Shown piece after piece: positions 1-7,336 of a stretch of DNA of 32,578 nucleotides. Position 1 is the stretch's first letter; every line of letters begins with the position of its first letter. Position numbers and translations under genes: made by a program. This stretch comes from CAVPEV01 sp963703555 (GTDB lineage: Bacteria; Actinomycetota; Actinomycetes; Actinomycetales; Cellulomonadaceae), in NCBI GenBank assembly GCA_963703555.1, contig CAVPEV010000009.1, positions 1-32,578 on the forward strand, in the 5' to 3' direction. Under the pieces are notes generated by a model. The model searched no databases, was not told the origin of the DNA, and saw only the letters and a program-made list of their open reading frames with translations.

Positions 1-494
1 ACCTGCCGGTGATCTTCGCAGGCGCGGTGCTGGCCGCCTTCCTCGCCGAGCTGTCGCGGCGGGACGGACGCCCGGGACTCGTGGAGTCGGTGTCCGGCAC
101 GGTGACCGGTGCGCTGATCGCCACGGCGACGGCCGGCTGGGTGGCCGCGGCGCGCGCGCCCGACGGCGAGCGGCTCGTCGTGGTCGGCGCGCTGGCGCTC
201 GCCCTGTCCTCCGCGCTCGCAGCGGTGCCGCTGCGGTCGTGGGCCGCCGGGGGTCTGACCGCCGCCGGCGGCCTGCTCGCCGGCCTGGTGGGCGCGGTGG
301 TGCTGCCCGGGATCGGGCCCGTGGCCGGCGCGCTGCTGGGGTTGGCCGTGGGTGTCCTCGTTGCGGCGCTGCACGCGCTGTTCGACCCGCTGCCCGCACT
401 GCGGCGGGTGGTGGCTGCGGTGGCGGCACTCGTGCTGCCTGTCGCGGTGACCGGCATCCTCGTCTACGGGGTCGGCCGCGTCCTTGTCGCCTGA
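1..494 (+). CDS. Membrane protein of unknown function, C-terminal part
   Basis: The reading frame is open from the left edge (codons from position 3), so the true start probably lies outside the window. The GTG at 9 is the first visible start codon but has no visible ribosome binding site. The roughly 160 visible residues are almost entirely Ala, Val, Leu and Gly and form about five hydrophobic segments, with short charged turns such as ELSRRDGRPG and RAPDGER. No soluble domain or catalytic motif is seen. I do not recognise the family. The stop at 492-494 lies inside a 17-bp direct repeat (486-502 and 508-524). Confidence 0.6.
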   Translation, partial: LPVIFAGAVLAAFLAELSRRDGRPGLVESVSGTVTGALIATATAGWVAAARAPDGERLVVVGALALALSSALAAVPLRSWAAGGLTAAGGLLAGLVGAVVLPGIGPVAGALLGLAVGVLVAALHALFDPLPALRRVVAAVAALVLPVAVTGILVYGVGRVLVA

Positions 495-552
495 TGGTGC
501 CGTCGGAGTCGCCTGATGGTGCCGCCGGGCGTCGACCGGGCGTCGACCGGGC
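486..552. repeat. Two short direct repeats
   Basis: A 17-bp sequence (GTCGCCTGATGGTGCCG) occurs at 486-502 and again at 508-524; the first copy contains the stop codon of the upstream membrane-protein gene. Just after it, GTCGACCGGGC is tandemly repeated at 531-541 and 542-552. These look like local slippage duplications in the spacer before the small ORF at 610. Confidence 0.8.
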
Positions 553-597
553 GCACCGCGGGACCGGGGCGGCCCACCGCGTCGCTGGGGCGCACCG

Positions 598-603
598 TAG
601 GAT
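598..603 (+). promoter_or_regulatory. -10 element TAGGAT of a leaderless promoter
   Basis: TAGGAT lies six bases before the ATG at 610, the spacing that puts the transcript start on the start codon. No convincing -35 box is visible. The spacer has no Shine-Dalgarno sequence, which agrees with a leaderless message. Confidence 0.5.
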
Positions 604-609
604 CGACGC

Positions 610-717
610 ATGAGCGCGCTGGAGGCGACCTTCGTCGCCCTGCTGGTGGTGGTGACCCTGGCGATCGTCTGGTTCGCGGGGCTGGTCGTCTACCGGTTGT
701 TCAAGGGCCAGCGCTGA
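610..717 (+). CDS. Small single-helix membrane protein (35 aa)
   Basis: A 36-codon frame starts with ATG six bases after a TAGGAT box. The product has a short N-terminus (MSALEAT), one hydrophobic helix of about 22 residues rich in Val, Leu and Ala, and a basic end (YRLFKGQR), which predicts one membrane-spanning helix with a cytoplasmic C-terminus. The stop is 32 bases before the GTG of the nitrobindin-like gene, so the two are probably co-transcribed. The function is unknown. The good promoter placement, typical high-GC codon use and coherent helix-plus-basic-tail design argue that it is real. Confidence 0.6.
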   Translation: MSALEATFVALLVVVTLAIVWFAGLVVYRLFKGQR

Positions 718-749
718 GGCGCAGCGCACGAGAGCCGGGAGGCCCAGCG

Positions 750-1295
750 GTGCCGTTCGTCCTGCCAGAGGGCCTCGCGCCCGAGGTCCACCCGTTGGCG
801 TGGCTGGTGGGCCGGTGGCGCGGACAAGGGCAGCTCGGGTACCCCGGGGTCGCGGACTCCGCCTTCACCCAGGAGCTGGAGCTCGGGCACGACGGGGGCC
901 CGTACCTGACCTACCGCTCGACGATCCGCCTGGTGGGCGGGCCTCAGGACGCGGGGGCGCCGGACGGGCTCGAGCCGGTGTGGTCGACCGAGTCAGGATT
1001 CTGGCGCGTGCCGCCGGTGCGGCCCGAGGGTCTGGCCGAGGACCAGTCGCCGGTGGAGGCGCTGCTCGCGGACCCGGCCGGGTACGTCAGCGTGCTGGTC
1101 GGCACCGTCGGGGGTGGTCGGATCGACGTGGTCAGCGACGTCGTCGCGCGGACCGCGACCGGCGCCGAGGTGGCAGGGGTGCGGCGGATGTACGGGCTGG
1201 TGCGGGGTGAGTTGATGTGGGCCGAGGACCTGGCGGCGTTCGGCCGCCCGCTGCAGACGTACGCGTCGGCCCGGCTGGGCCGGGTGGCGTCGTGA
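750..1295 (+). CDS. Nitrobindin-like (FABP/DUF1794 family) beta-barrel protein
   Basis: The 181-residue product shows the nitrobindin hallmark near the N-terminus, WLVGRWRGQGQLGYPG, followed by alternating strands with conserved WSTESGFWRVP. Nitrobindins are small ten-stranded barrels that bind heme and act on nitric oxide or peroxynitrite. The start is GTG at 750, with GGGAGG at 737-742 as ribosome binding site. Near the C-terminus, where heme-binding members carry the proximal histidine, the sequence reads PLQTYASARL and has no histidine. The protein therefore looks like the 'ferric nitrobindin-like' subgroup, which may not bind heme the same way. Its stop overlaps the start of the next gene (GTGA, 1292-1295), indicating translational coupling to the YgfZ-like gene, a pairing I recall from other actinobacteria. 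Confidence 0.85.
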   Translation: MPFVLPEGLAPEVHPLAWLVGRWRGQGQLGYPGVADSAFTQELELGHDGGPYLTYRSTIRLVGGPQDAGAPDGLEPVWSTESGFWRVPPVRPEGLAEDQSPVEALLADPAGYVSVLVGTVGGGRIDVVSDVVARTATGAEVAGVRRMYGLVRGELMWAEDLAAFGRPLQTYASARLGRVAS

Positions 1296-2440
1296 CCAGC
1301 CCGTTGCTGTCCCGGCACGGTGCGGTGGCCGCCGCCGGCCCGGACACCGGGGTCGCCTGGCACTACGGGGACCCGACGGCCGAGCAGCGCGCGCTGGCCC
1401 GCGGCGCCGCCGTGGTCGACCAGTCCCACCTGGGTGTGGTGCGGGTCACCGGCCCCGACCGGCTGACCTGGCTGAACTCCATCACCTCGCAGGAGCTGGC
1501 CGAGCTGCCTCCGGCGACGTCCACCGAGACCCTCGTGCTCAGCCCCCAGGGGCACGTGGAGCACGCGGCCGGTGTCGTCGACGATGGGGAGAGCACCTGG
1601 CTGATCGCGGAGACTGCGCCCGGCCTGGCCGAGTGGCTGGACCGGATGCGCTTCATGCTGCGCGTCGAGGTGGCCGACGTCACCGCCGACTGGGCCGCCG
1701 TCGGTGAGGCGGTGGACGCCGAGGCCGCGCCCGGCGAGGCCGTCACCTGGCGGGACCCCTGGCCCCGCACGCTGGCCGGCGGGACTCGGTACGGCCCCCC
1801 GGACGACGTGCACCCGGGTGCCGCGCGGGCCTGGCGGCTGGTGCTCGTGCCGCGGGCCGAGCTGGTCGCCGCGGTGGACGCGCGGCTGGGCGCCGGATGG
1901 CTGCTGGCCGGCACCTGGGCCGCCGAGGCACTCCGCCTGGAGGCGTGGCGGCCGCGGTTCTCCCACGAGGTCGACCACCGCACCATCCCGCACGAGCTGG
2001 ACTGGCTGCGCACCGCGGTGCACCTGCACAAGGGCTGCTACCGCGGGCAGGAGACGGTGGCCCGGGTGCACAACATGGGCCGTCCGCCGCGCCGCCTGGT
2101 CGCGCTGCTGCTGGACGGGTCGGCTCACGTGCTGCCCGAGCCCGGTGCGGTGGTGCGCGAGCTGGTGGTCGGCTCCGACGGGATCCGGGTGCCTGGGCGG
2201 GAGGTGGGCCAGGTGACCAGCGCGGCTCGCCATCACGAGCTCGGGCCGCTCGCGCTGGCGGTGATCCGCCGCGGGACACCGGAGGGCGCCGAGCTGCTCG
2301 TCGACGCCGAGGGCGGGGAGGTGACCGCCGCCCAGGAGGTCATCGTGCCCGGGGAGGGCACGTCCGTCGACCGGCCGGGCCCGCGCCCCGAGGTCGCGCG
2401 AGGGCTCGGCCCGCGGCCGGGCCTGCGCCCCACCCTGTGA
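1292..2440 (+). CDS. ygfZ: Folate-binding YgfZ/GcvT-like protein
   Basis: A 382-residue protein with the diagnostic YgfZ signature KGCYRGQE at residues 247-254. The cysteine is characteristic of this family, which is related to glycine-cleavage T protein and helps build or repair Fe-S clusters in a tetrahydrofolate-dependent way. The N-terminal half follows the GcvT-type fold (VDQSHLGVVRVTGPDRLTWL, then LTLS-like LVLSPQGHVEHA). The GTG at 1292 is preferred over upstream in-frame starts because it overlaps the stop of the nitrobindin-like gene by four bases. The C-terminal 25 residues are rich in Pro, Arg and Gly and probably disordered. Some relatives are annotated aminomethyltransferase; the KGCYxGQE motif argues against that. 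Confidence 0.88.
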   Translation: MTSPLLSRHGAVAAAGPDTGVAWHYGDPTAEQRALARGAAVVDQSHLGVVRVTGPDRLTWLNSITSQELAELPPATSTETLVLSPQGHVEHAAGVVDDGESTWLIAETAPGLAEWLDRMRFMLRVEVADVTADWAAVGEAVDAEAAPGEAVTWRDPWPRTLAGGTRYGPPDDVHPGAARAWRLVLVPRAELVAAVDARLGAGWLLAGTWAAEALRLEAWRPRFSHEVDHRTIPHELDWLRTAVHLHKGCYRGQETVARVHNMGRPPRRLVALLLDGSAHVLPEPGAVVRELVVGSDGIRVPGREVGQVTSAARHHELGPLALAVIRRGTPEGAELLVDAEGGEVTAAQEVIVPGEGTSVDRPGPRPEVARGLGPRPGLRPTL

Positions 2441-2563
2441 CACCGCTGCGGAACCGGTGGCGCGCAGCCCCGCCCGGCTGAGCCGGCCATGACGAGCCCG
2501 ACGGTGGCGACCGGCGGCAGCGGTGGGTGGCCGAGCTGGCGGTCGGGCGTCGTCGGCCGCGGC

Positions 2564-2593
2564 GTGACCGTCGACAGCCTCGCACCGTAGGCT
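2564..2593 (+). promoter_or_regulatory. Leaderless promoter (GTGACC, 18 bp, TAGGCT)
   Basis: A GTGACC box at 2564-2569 resembles a -35 element and is followed after 18 bp by TAGGCT at 2588-2593. The GTG start codon at 2601 lies seven bases further on, so the transcript should begin at the start codon. No Shine-Dalgarno sequence is present. Confidence 0.5.
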
Positions 2594-2600
2594 CCGTGCC

Positions 2601-2927
2601 GTGGTCCTCGGTTCCCTGCAGAGCCTCGTGCTCGTTGCCTTCTACCTGGCGATCCTCGTCCTGTGCGTGTGGGGCCTGGTGGACCTGCTGCGGCGCCCCG
2701 CCGGCGCCTTCGTCGCGGCGGGCAAGCTGACCAAGGGCCGGTGGGGGGCGATTCTCGGGGCGTCCACCGCGGTGTCCTTCGTCGCGCTGCCCTGGCCGTT
2801 GGGGATCGGTGCACTGTCCTTCCTCGCCCTGCTGGCGGCGGTGGCGGCGATCGTCTACCTGGTCGACGTCCGGCCGGCGCTCGGGCCCACCGGCCGGCGC
2901 AGGCCACCGGCGCGCGGAGGCTGGTGA
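2601..2927 (+). CDS. DUF2516-like small membrane protein
   Basis: The 108-residue protein has an N-terminal helix (VLVAFYLAILVLCVWGLVDLL), a polar stretch with Lys and Arg (AAGKLTKGRWG) and two further hydrophobic segments ending in YLVDVRP. The size, the LVDLLRRPAGAFVAAGKLTK region and the final VYLVDVRPAL resemble the actinobacterial DUF2516 family as I remember it. The function is unknown. The start is the GTG placed seven bases after a TAGGCT promoter box. Its stop is one base before the GTG of the D-aminoacyl-tRNA deacylase gene, so the two form an operon. Confidence 0.75.
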   Translation: MVLGSLQSLVLVAFYLAILVLCVWGLVDLLRRPAGAFVAAGKLTKGRWGAILGASTAVSFVALPWPLGIGALSFLALLAAVAAIVYLVDVRPALGPTGRRRPPARGGW

Positions 2928-2928
2928 C

Positions 2929-3366
2929 GTGCGGGCGGTCGTCCAGCGGGTCACCCGGGCCCGGGTGAGCGTGTCCGACGAGGTCGTCGCAGCGATCGAC
3001 GGGCCGGGCCTCGTGGTGCTCGTCGGGGTCGCCGCCGGCGACGGTCCGACGCAGGCCGAGGCCCTGGCCCGCAAGGTCGCCGAGCTGCGGATCCTCCGCG
3101 GCGAGCGCTCGGTGCTCGACGCGGCCGCGCCGGTGCTCGTCATCAGCCAGTTCACGCTGTACGCGGACACCCGCAAGGGGCGGCGCCCCACCTGGAACCG
3201 GGCGGCTCCGGCTCCGGCGGCCGAGCCCGTGGTGGAGAGCGTCGTGGCTGCGCTGCGCGCCCGGGACGTGCACGTGGAGACCGGGCGGTTCGGCGCGGAC
3301 ATGGCGGTGGAGCTGGTCAACGACGGACCCGTGACGCTGCTGCTGGAGATGACGGCCGATGCCTGA
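2929..3366 (+). CDS. dtd: D-aminoacyl-tRNA deacylase
   Basis: This 145-residue enzyme hydrolyses D-amino acids wrongly attached to tRNA. It has the standard N-terminus (RAVVQRVTRARVSV), the SQFTL motif at residues 73-77 whose threonine acts in catalysis, and the C-terminal Gly-Pro motif in NDGPVT (131-136), which excludes L-aminoacyl substrates. Length matches the family. The start is GTG at 2929, one base after the DUF2516-like stop. The gene overlaps the downstream methyltransferase gene by eight bases (ATG at 3359), so the three genes are probably one transcript. All key motifs are intact. Confidence 0.95.
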   Translation: MRAVVQRVTRARVSVSDEVVAAIDGPGLVVLVGVAAGDGPTQAEALARKVAELRILRGERSVLDAAAPVLVISQFTLYADTRKGRRPTWNRAAPAPAAEPVVESVVAALRARDVHVETGRFGADMAVELVNDGPVTLLLEMTADA

Positions 3367-4312
3367 GCCGGCCGATGCCCCGGGCCCCAGCGGTCAGCAG
3401 GTGCACGACCCGTTCGGCCGCGACGCCCACGACCCGCACGGGCATGGCAACGACTGGGCCGCCCGGGCCGCCGCGTTGGACCGGGACGCTCAGCTGCACG
3501 CCCCGGTGCTCCGTGCGGCGGCCTCCTGGCTGGGCGACCTGCTGGCCGCCGACGGTCGCGACCCGGACACGGTGCGCCGGGTGGTGGACGTGGGCGCGGG
3601 TCCCGGTGCGGTCACCGGGCTGCTCGCGGAGGCGTTCCCGGCGGCGGAGGTGGTCGCCGTCGACCCTGCGGCGCCGGCTCTGCAGCTCGCCGAGGCCCGG
3701 GCCCGGGAGCACGGCTTCGCCGACCGGTTCCGGGCGGTGCTCGGCGGGCTACCGGACGGCCTCGGTGAGGCGGGCCCGGCGGACGTCGTGTGGGTGCGCC
3801 GCGTCCTGCACCACGTCGGCGACCAGCAGGCCGGGATCGACGCCCTGGCTGCCGCTGCTCGGCCGGGCGGGCTCGTCGCGCTCGTCGAGGGGCATCCCGG
3901 GGGTCGGTCCCTGCCGCGCGACCTGGGGTTCGGGCGGCCCGGCCTGGAGGCCCGGCTCGAGGCCGCGGCGGAGGACTGGTTCACGGCCCTGCGTTCCTCG
4001 GTGCCCGGTGCCCGACGCGTCGTCGAGGACTGGCCGGGCATGCTCGTGGGGGCCGGGCTGGTCCGGCCGTCCAGCCGGTCCTTCCTGCTCGACGTGCCGG
4101 CGCCGTCCATCGCCGAGGTCCGCGCCGCGGTCCGGCAGCGGCTCGAGCGGGCGGTGGAGCGCGACGCCGAGCTCCTGGACGCCGACGACCTGCGCACCCT
4201 GGCCGTCCTCCTGGACCCGGTCGCCCCGCAGGGGGTGGACCGGCGCGGCGACCTGTACCTGCTGGAGGTCACCACGGTGCACGCCGCGCGCGCCGACGGC
4301 GCCGAGGGCTGA
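3359..4312 (+). CDS. Class I SAM-dependent methyltransferase
   Basis: A 317-residue protein with a clear SAM-binding motif I (VVDVGAGPGAVTGLLAE), an acidic motif II end (VVAVDPAAP) and a motif IV-like VWVRRVLHHVGD followed by ARPGGLVALVEG. This is the order found in Methyltransf_25-type enzymes. The substrate cannot be told. The N-terminal 30 residues are unusual, with histidines spaced by Asp and Gly (VHDPFGRDAHDPHGHGNDW), which could bind metal or be a flexible tail. The ATG lies inside the 3' end of dtd (eight-base overlap), so translation is probably coupled. The C-terminal portion (SIAEVRAAVRQRLER) may be a small substrate-recognition helical cap. Confidence 0.82.
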   Translation: MPEPADAPGPSGQQVHDPFGRDAHDPHGHGNDWAARAAALDRDAQLHAPVLRAAASWLGDLLAADGRDPDTVRRVVDVGAGPGAVTGLLAEAFPAAEVVAVDPAAPALQLAEARAREHGFADRFRAVLGGLPDGLGEAGPADVVWVRRVLHHVGDQQAGIDALAAAARPGGLVALVEGHPGGRSLPRDLGFGRPGLEARLEAAAEDWFTALRSSVPGARRVVEDWPGMLVGAGLVRPSSRSFLLDVPAPSIAEVRAAVRQRLERAVERDAELLDADDLRTLAVLLDPVAPQGVDRRGDLYLLEVTTVHAARADGAEG

Positions 4313-4429
4313 GGCCCGCGGCAGGGCGGCCGTGCGGCCTGCGCCTGCCCGTGGCGCCCGGGACCTCGGCCGCCGCCCCGGGGCCGACCACGGGACCCGT
4401 GTGCGGTGTCCGTCGGCGCGACCGGCTCG

Positions 4430-4435
4430 CATACT
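4430..4435 (+). promoter_or_regulatory. -10 element CATACT of a leaderless promoter
   Basis: CATACT ends six bases before the GTG at 4442. This placement and the absence of a Shine-Dalgarno sequence support 4442, and not the in-frame GTG at 4406, as the start of the ATPase gene. Confidence 0.5.
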
Positions 4436-4441
4436 GGGTGC

Positions 4442-7336
4442 GTGAGTGCAGCAGCGCCGATGGAGGGGACCGAGGCCGGCCTCCGCGACGGCCTGGCCGA
4501 CCCGTCCGTCCTCGAAACTGCACACGTCGTCGAGGTCCTGGCAACGGACCCCGACCGGGGTCTCGCCTCCACCGAGGCCGCCACCCGCCTGGCGCGCAGC
4601 GGCCCCAACGAGCTGGTGTCCGCCCCGCCCGTGCCGACGTGGCGCAAGCTCCTGGCCCAGCTGGCGGACCCGCTGGTCTATCTGCTCCTCGTCGCGGTGG
4701 CGATCTCCTTGGTCGCGTGGGGAGCGGAGGGTGCCCGTGGCGTGCCGTTCGACGCGGTGGTGATCGTCGTCATCGTCGTGCTCAATGCGGTGCTCGGCTA
4801 TGTGCAGGAAGCACGTGCGGAGCGGGCCGTCGCCGCCCTGCAGAAGATGGCGGGCGCGACGGCGGGGGTGGTGCGCGACGGTGAACCGCGCCGCATCCCG
4901 GCGCGGGAGGTGGTGCCCGGCGACGTGCTCGTGCTCGCCGAGGGGGACACCGTGTCCGCGGACGCGCGCCTGGTGCAGGCGGCGACGCTGCGGGTCGCGG
5001 AGGCGTCGCTCACGGGCGAGAGCGAGGCGGTCGACAAGTCCGTGGCCGCCCTGCCGGGCCCGGCGGCGCTCGGGGACCGCACGGACATGGTGTTCGCCGG
5101 GACGGCCGTCACCCAGGGCTCCGGCCGGGCCGTGGTGACCTCGACCGGCATGGGCACCGAGATGGGCCGGATCGCGGACCTGCTGGGCCGGACCGAGCAG
5201 GAGCCCACGCCCCTGCAGCGGGAGATCGCCCACGTCGGCCGGCTGCTCGGGGTGTCGGTCGTCGTCATCGCCGTGATCGTCATCGGTACGGTCTTTCTCA
5301 CGTCGGACATCCGCACGGCCTCGGACGCGGTGTCCGTGCTGCTGCTGGGGGTGTCCCTGGCGGTGGCCGCCGTGCCCGAGGGGCTGCCTGCCATCCTCAC
5401 CGTCGTGCTGGCGCTGGGGGTGCAGCGGCTGGCGCAGCACCACGCCATCGTCAAGGAGCTGTCCTCGGTGGAGACGCTGGGGTCCGCGTCGGTGATCTGC
5501 TCGGACAAGACGGGCACGCTGACCCGCAACGAGATGACGGTGGTCACCGTGGTCACCACCTCCGGCGAGGCGCGGGTGACCGGGGTAGGCGTGGCGCCGG
5601 ACGGCCAGGTGCTCGACGGCGACGCCCCGCTCGCCGACGGGCCACTGCGCGCCGAGGTGACGGCCGTCCTCGTCGGGGGCAGCCTGGCCAACGACGCGAG
5701 CCTGCAGCACACCGACGGTGAGTGGGTGATCCAGGGCGACCCGACGGAGGCCGCGTTCCTCGTGGCCGAGCGCAAGCTGGGAGTCACCGAGGAGCGGGCG
5801 GCGCAGTTCCGGCGGCTCGCGGTCGTGCCGTTCACCTCCGAGCGCAAGCTCATGAGCACGGTGCAGGACCAGGCCGAGCGCGACGTCCCGGTGGTTGTCG
5901 TCAAGGGGGCGCCGGACGTGCTGCTGGGTCGGTGCACCCGGGTGCTCGTCGGGCAGGACGTGGTGCCGTTCGGCGACGAGCGCCGCGGCCGGGTGCTGGC
6001 CGACGTGGAGCGGCTGTCCGCCCAGGCGCTGCGCATGCTCGCCGTCGGGTTCCGGGAGATGGACGGGGGCGAGGCACCGGACGGGGACAGCCAGCCGGAC
6101 GGCGACGACCTGGAGCGGGACCTCGTCTACGCCGGCATGGTCGGCATCATCGACCCGCCGCGCAGCGAGGCCCGGGAGGCGATCGCCCAGGCGCACCGGG
6201 CGGGTATCCGCACGGTGATGATCACCGGGGACCACCCGCGCACCGCCCAGCGGATCGCCGCGGACCTCGGCCTGGTGGAGGCCGGCGCGCCGGTGCTCAC
6301 CGGGCCGGAGCTGGACGCGATGGCGGACGACCCCGAGCGGTTCACCGCCGCGGTGCGGGCGACGTCGGTCTATGCGCGGGTCGCCCCGCAGCACAAGCTG
6401 AGCATCGTCGACGCGTTGCAGGCCGACGGGCAGGTGGTGGCGATGACCGGCGACGGGGTCAACGACGCCCCGGCGCTGAAGGCCGCGGACATCGGCGTGG
6501 CGATGGGCATCACCGGGACGGAGGTCGCCAAGGAGGCCGCAGCGATGATCCTCGCGGACGACAACTACGCGACGATCGTCCGCGCGGTCCGGGAGGGCCG
6601 GGCCATCTTCGACAACATCCGCAAGTTCCTCCGGTACCTGCTGTCGTCGAACATGGGCGAGGTCCTCACCGTGTTCCTCGGCGTGGTGCTGGCCGGTGTC
6701 ATCGGGCTCACCGGGGAGGGCGAGACCCTGGTCATCCCGCTACTGGCGACCCAGATCCTGTGGATCAACCTGCTCACCGACACCGGGCCGGCGCTGGCCA
6801 TGGGTGTGGACCCGCAGATCGACGACGTCATGGGCCGGCCGCCGCGCACGCCGACCGAGCGGGTCATCGACGCCCGGATGTGGGCCGGCGTGATCCTGCT
6901 CGGCACGGTGATGGCGATGGCGACCCTGTTCGCCATCGACCTGTTCCTGCCGGGCGGGCTCGTCGAGGGTTCGGCGTCGCTGGAGGTGGCCCGGACCGCC
7001 GGGTTCACGGTGCTCGTGCTGGCCCAGCTGTACAACTGCATCAACGCCCGCTCGGAGACGACCAGCGCGTTCCACCAGCTCGGCGCGAACCGGTGGCTGT
7101 GGGGCGCGATCGCGCTGTCGGCCGGACTGCAGGTGCTCGTGGTGCACCTGCCGGTGCTCAACACCGCCTTCGGCACCGTCCCGCTGGACCTGGGTCAGTG
7201 GGTGGTGTGCGTCGTACTGGCCAGCGCGGTGCTGTGGGTGAGCGAGCTGCGCAAGGTCATCGGGCGGGCGGTGGCGCGACGGCGGACCGCACCCATGCCT
7301 GCGCCGCAGCCTGCACCGGGTCCCACGGGGCGCTGA
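4442..7336 (+). CDS. P-type cation-transporting ATPase, P2A (calcium pump) type
   Basis: A 964-residue membrane pump with the full P-type domain order: N-terminal cation ATPase domain, two helices, actuator loop with TGES (191-194), M4 with PEGLP, phosphorylation site DKTGTLT (Asp355), nucleotide domain with GDPTEAAFLV, hinge TGDGVND (669-675), then M5-M10. Residues matching the SERCA calcium site II are present: Glu in PEGLP, Asn and Glu in SSNMGE (M5), and Asn, Thr and Asp in WINLLTD (M6). This favours Ca2+ (possibly Mn2+) export, unlike heavy-metal P1B pumps, which carry a CPx motif. The start at GTG 4442 follows a CATACT box. The last 80 bp overlap the convergent flavoprotein gene. Confidence 0.92.
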   Translation: MSAAAPMEGTEAGLRDGLADPSVLETAHVVEVLATDPDRGLASTEAATRLARSGPNELVSAPPVPTWRKLLAQLADPLVYLLLVAVAISLVAWGAEGARGVPFDAVVIVVIVVLNAVLGYVQEARAERAVAALQKMAGATAGVVRDGEPRRIPAREVVPGDVLVLAEGDTVSADARLVQAATLRVAEASLTGESEAVDKSVAALPGPAALGDRTDMVFAGTAVTQGSGRAVVTSTGMGTEMGRIADLLGRTEQEPTPLQREIAHVGRLLGVSVVVIAVIVIGTVFLTSDIRTASDAVSVLLLGVSLAVAAVPEGLPAILTVVLALGVQRLAQHHAIVKELSSVETLGSASVICSDKTGTLTRNEMTVVTVVTTSGEARVTGVGVAPDGQVLDGDAPLADGPLRAEVTAVLVGGSLANDASLQHTDGEWVIQGDPTEAAFLVAERKLGVTEERAAQFRRLAVVPFTSERKLMSTVQDQAERDVPVVVVKGAPDVLLGRCTRVLVGQDVVPFGDERRGRVLADVERLSAQALRMLAVGFREMDGGEAPDGDSQPDGDDLERDLVYAGMVGIIDPPRSEAREAIAQAHRAGIRTVMITGDHPRTAQRIAADLGLVEAGAPVLTGPELDAMADDPERFTAAVRATSVYARVAPQHKLSIVDALQADGQVVAMTGDGVNDAPALKAADIGVAMGITGTEVAKEAAAMILADDNYATIVRAVREGRAIFDNIRKFLRYLLSSNMGEVLTVFLGVVLAGVIGLTGEGETLVIPLLATQILWINLLTDTGPALAMGVDPQIDDVMGRPPRTPTERVIDARMWAGVILLGTVMAMATLFAIDLFLPGGLVEGSASLEVARTAGFTVLVLAQLYNCINARSETTSAFHQLGANRWLWGAIALSAGLQVLVVHLPVLNTAFGTVPLDLGQWVVCVVLASAVLWVSELRKVIGRAVARRRTAPMPAPQPAPGPTGR

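Noticed and set aside
944..2443. Long minus-strand open frame (499 codons) opposite the nitrobindin-like and YgfZ genes
   Set aside because: It is a shadow frame made by high G+C codon bias. Its translation is low-complexity in His, Arg, Gly and Pro and shows no domain, while the plus-strand frames carry clear family motifs.
4313..4441. Imperfect inverted repeat after the methyltransferase (about 4320-4349) as a terminator
   Set aside because: The arms (GGCAGGGCGGCCG and CGGCCTGCGCCTGCC) pair only with bulges and no T-run follows, so support is too weak to list.
3749..6394. Minus-strand open frame of 881 codons opposite the methyltransferase and cation ATPase
   Set aside because: Same shadow effect; the plus strand encodes an intact P-type ATPase with all motifs.
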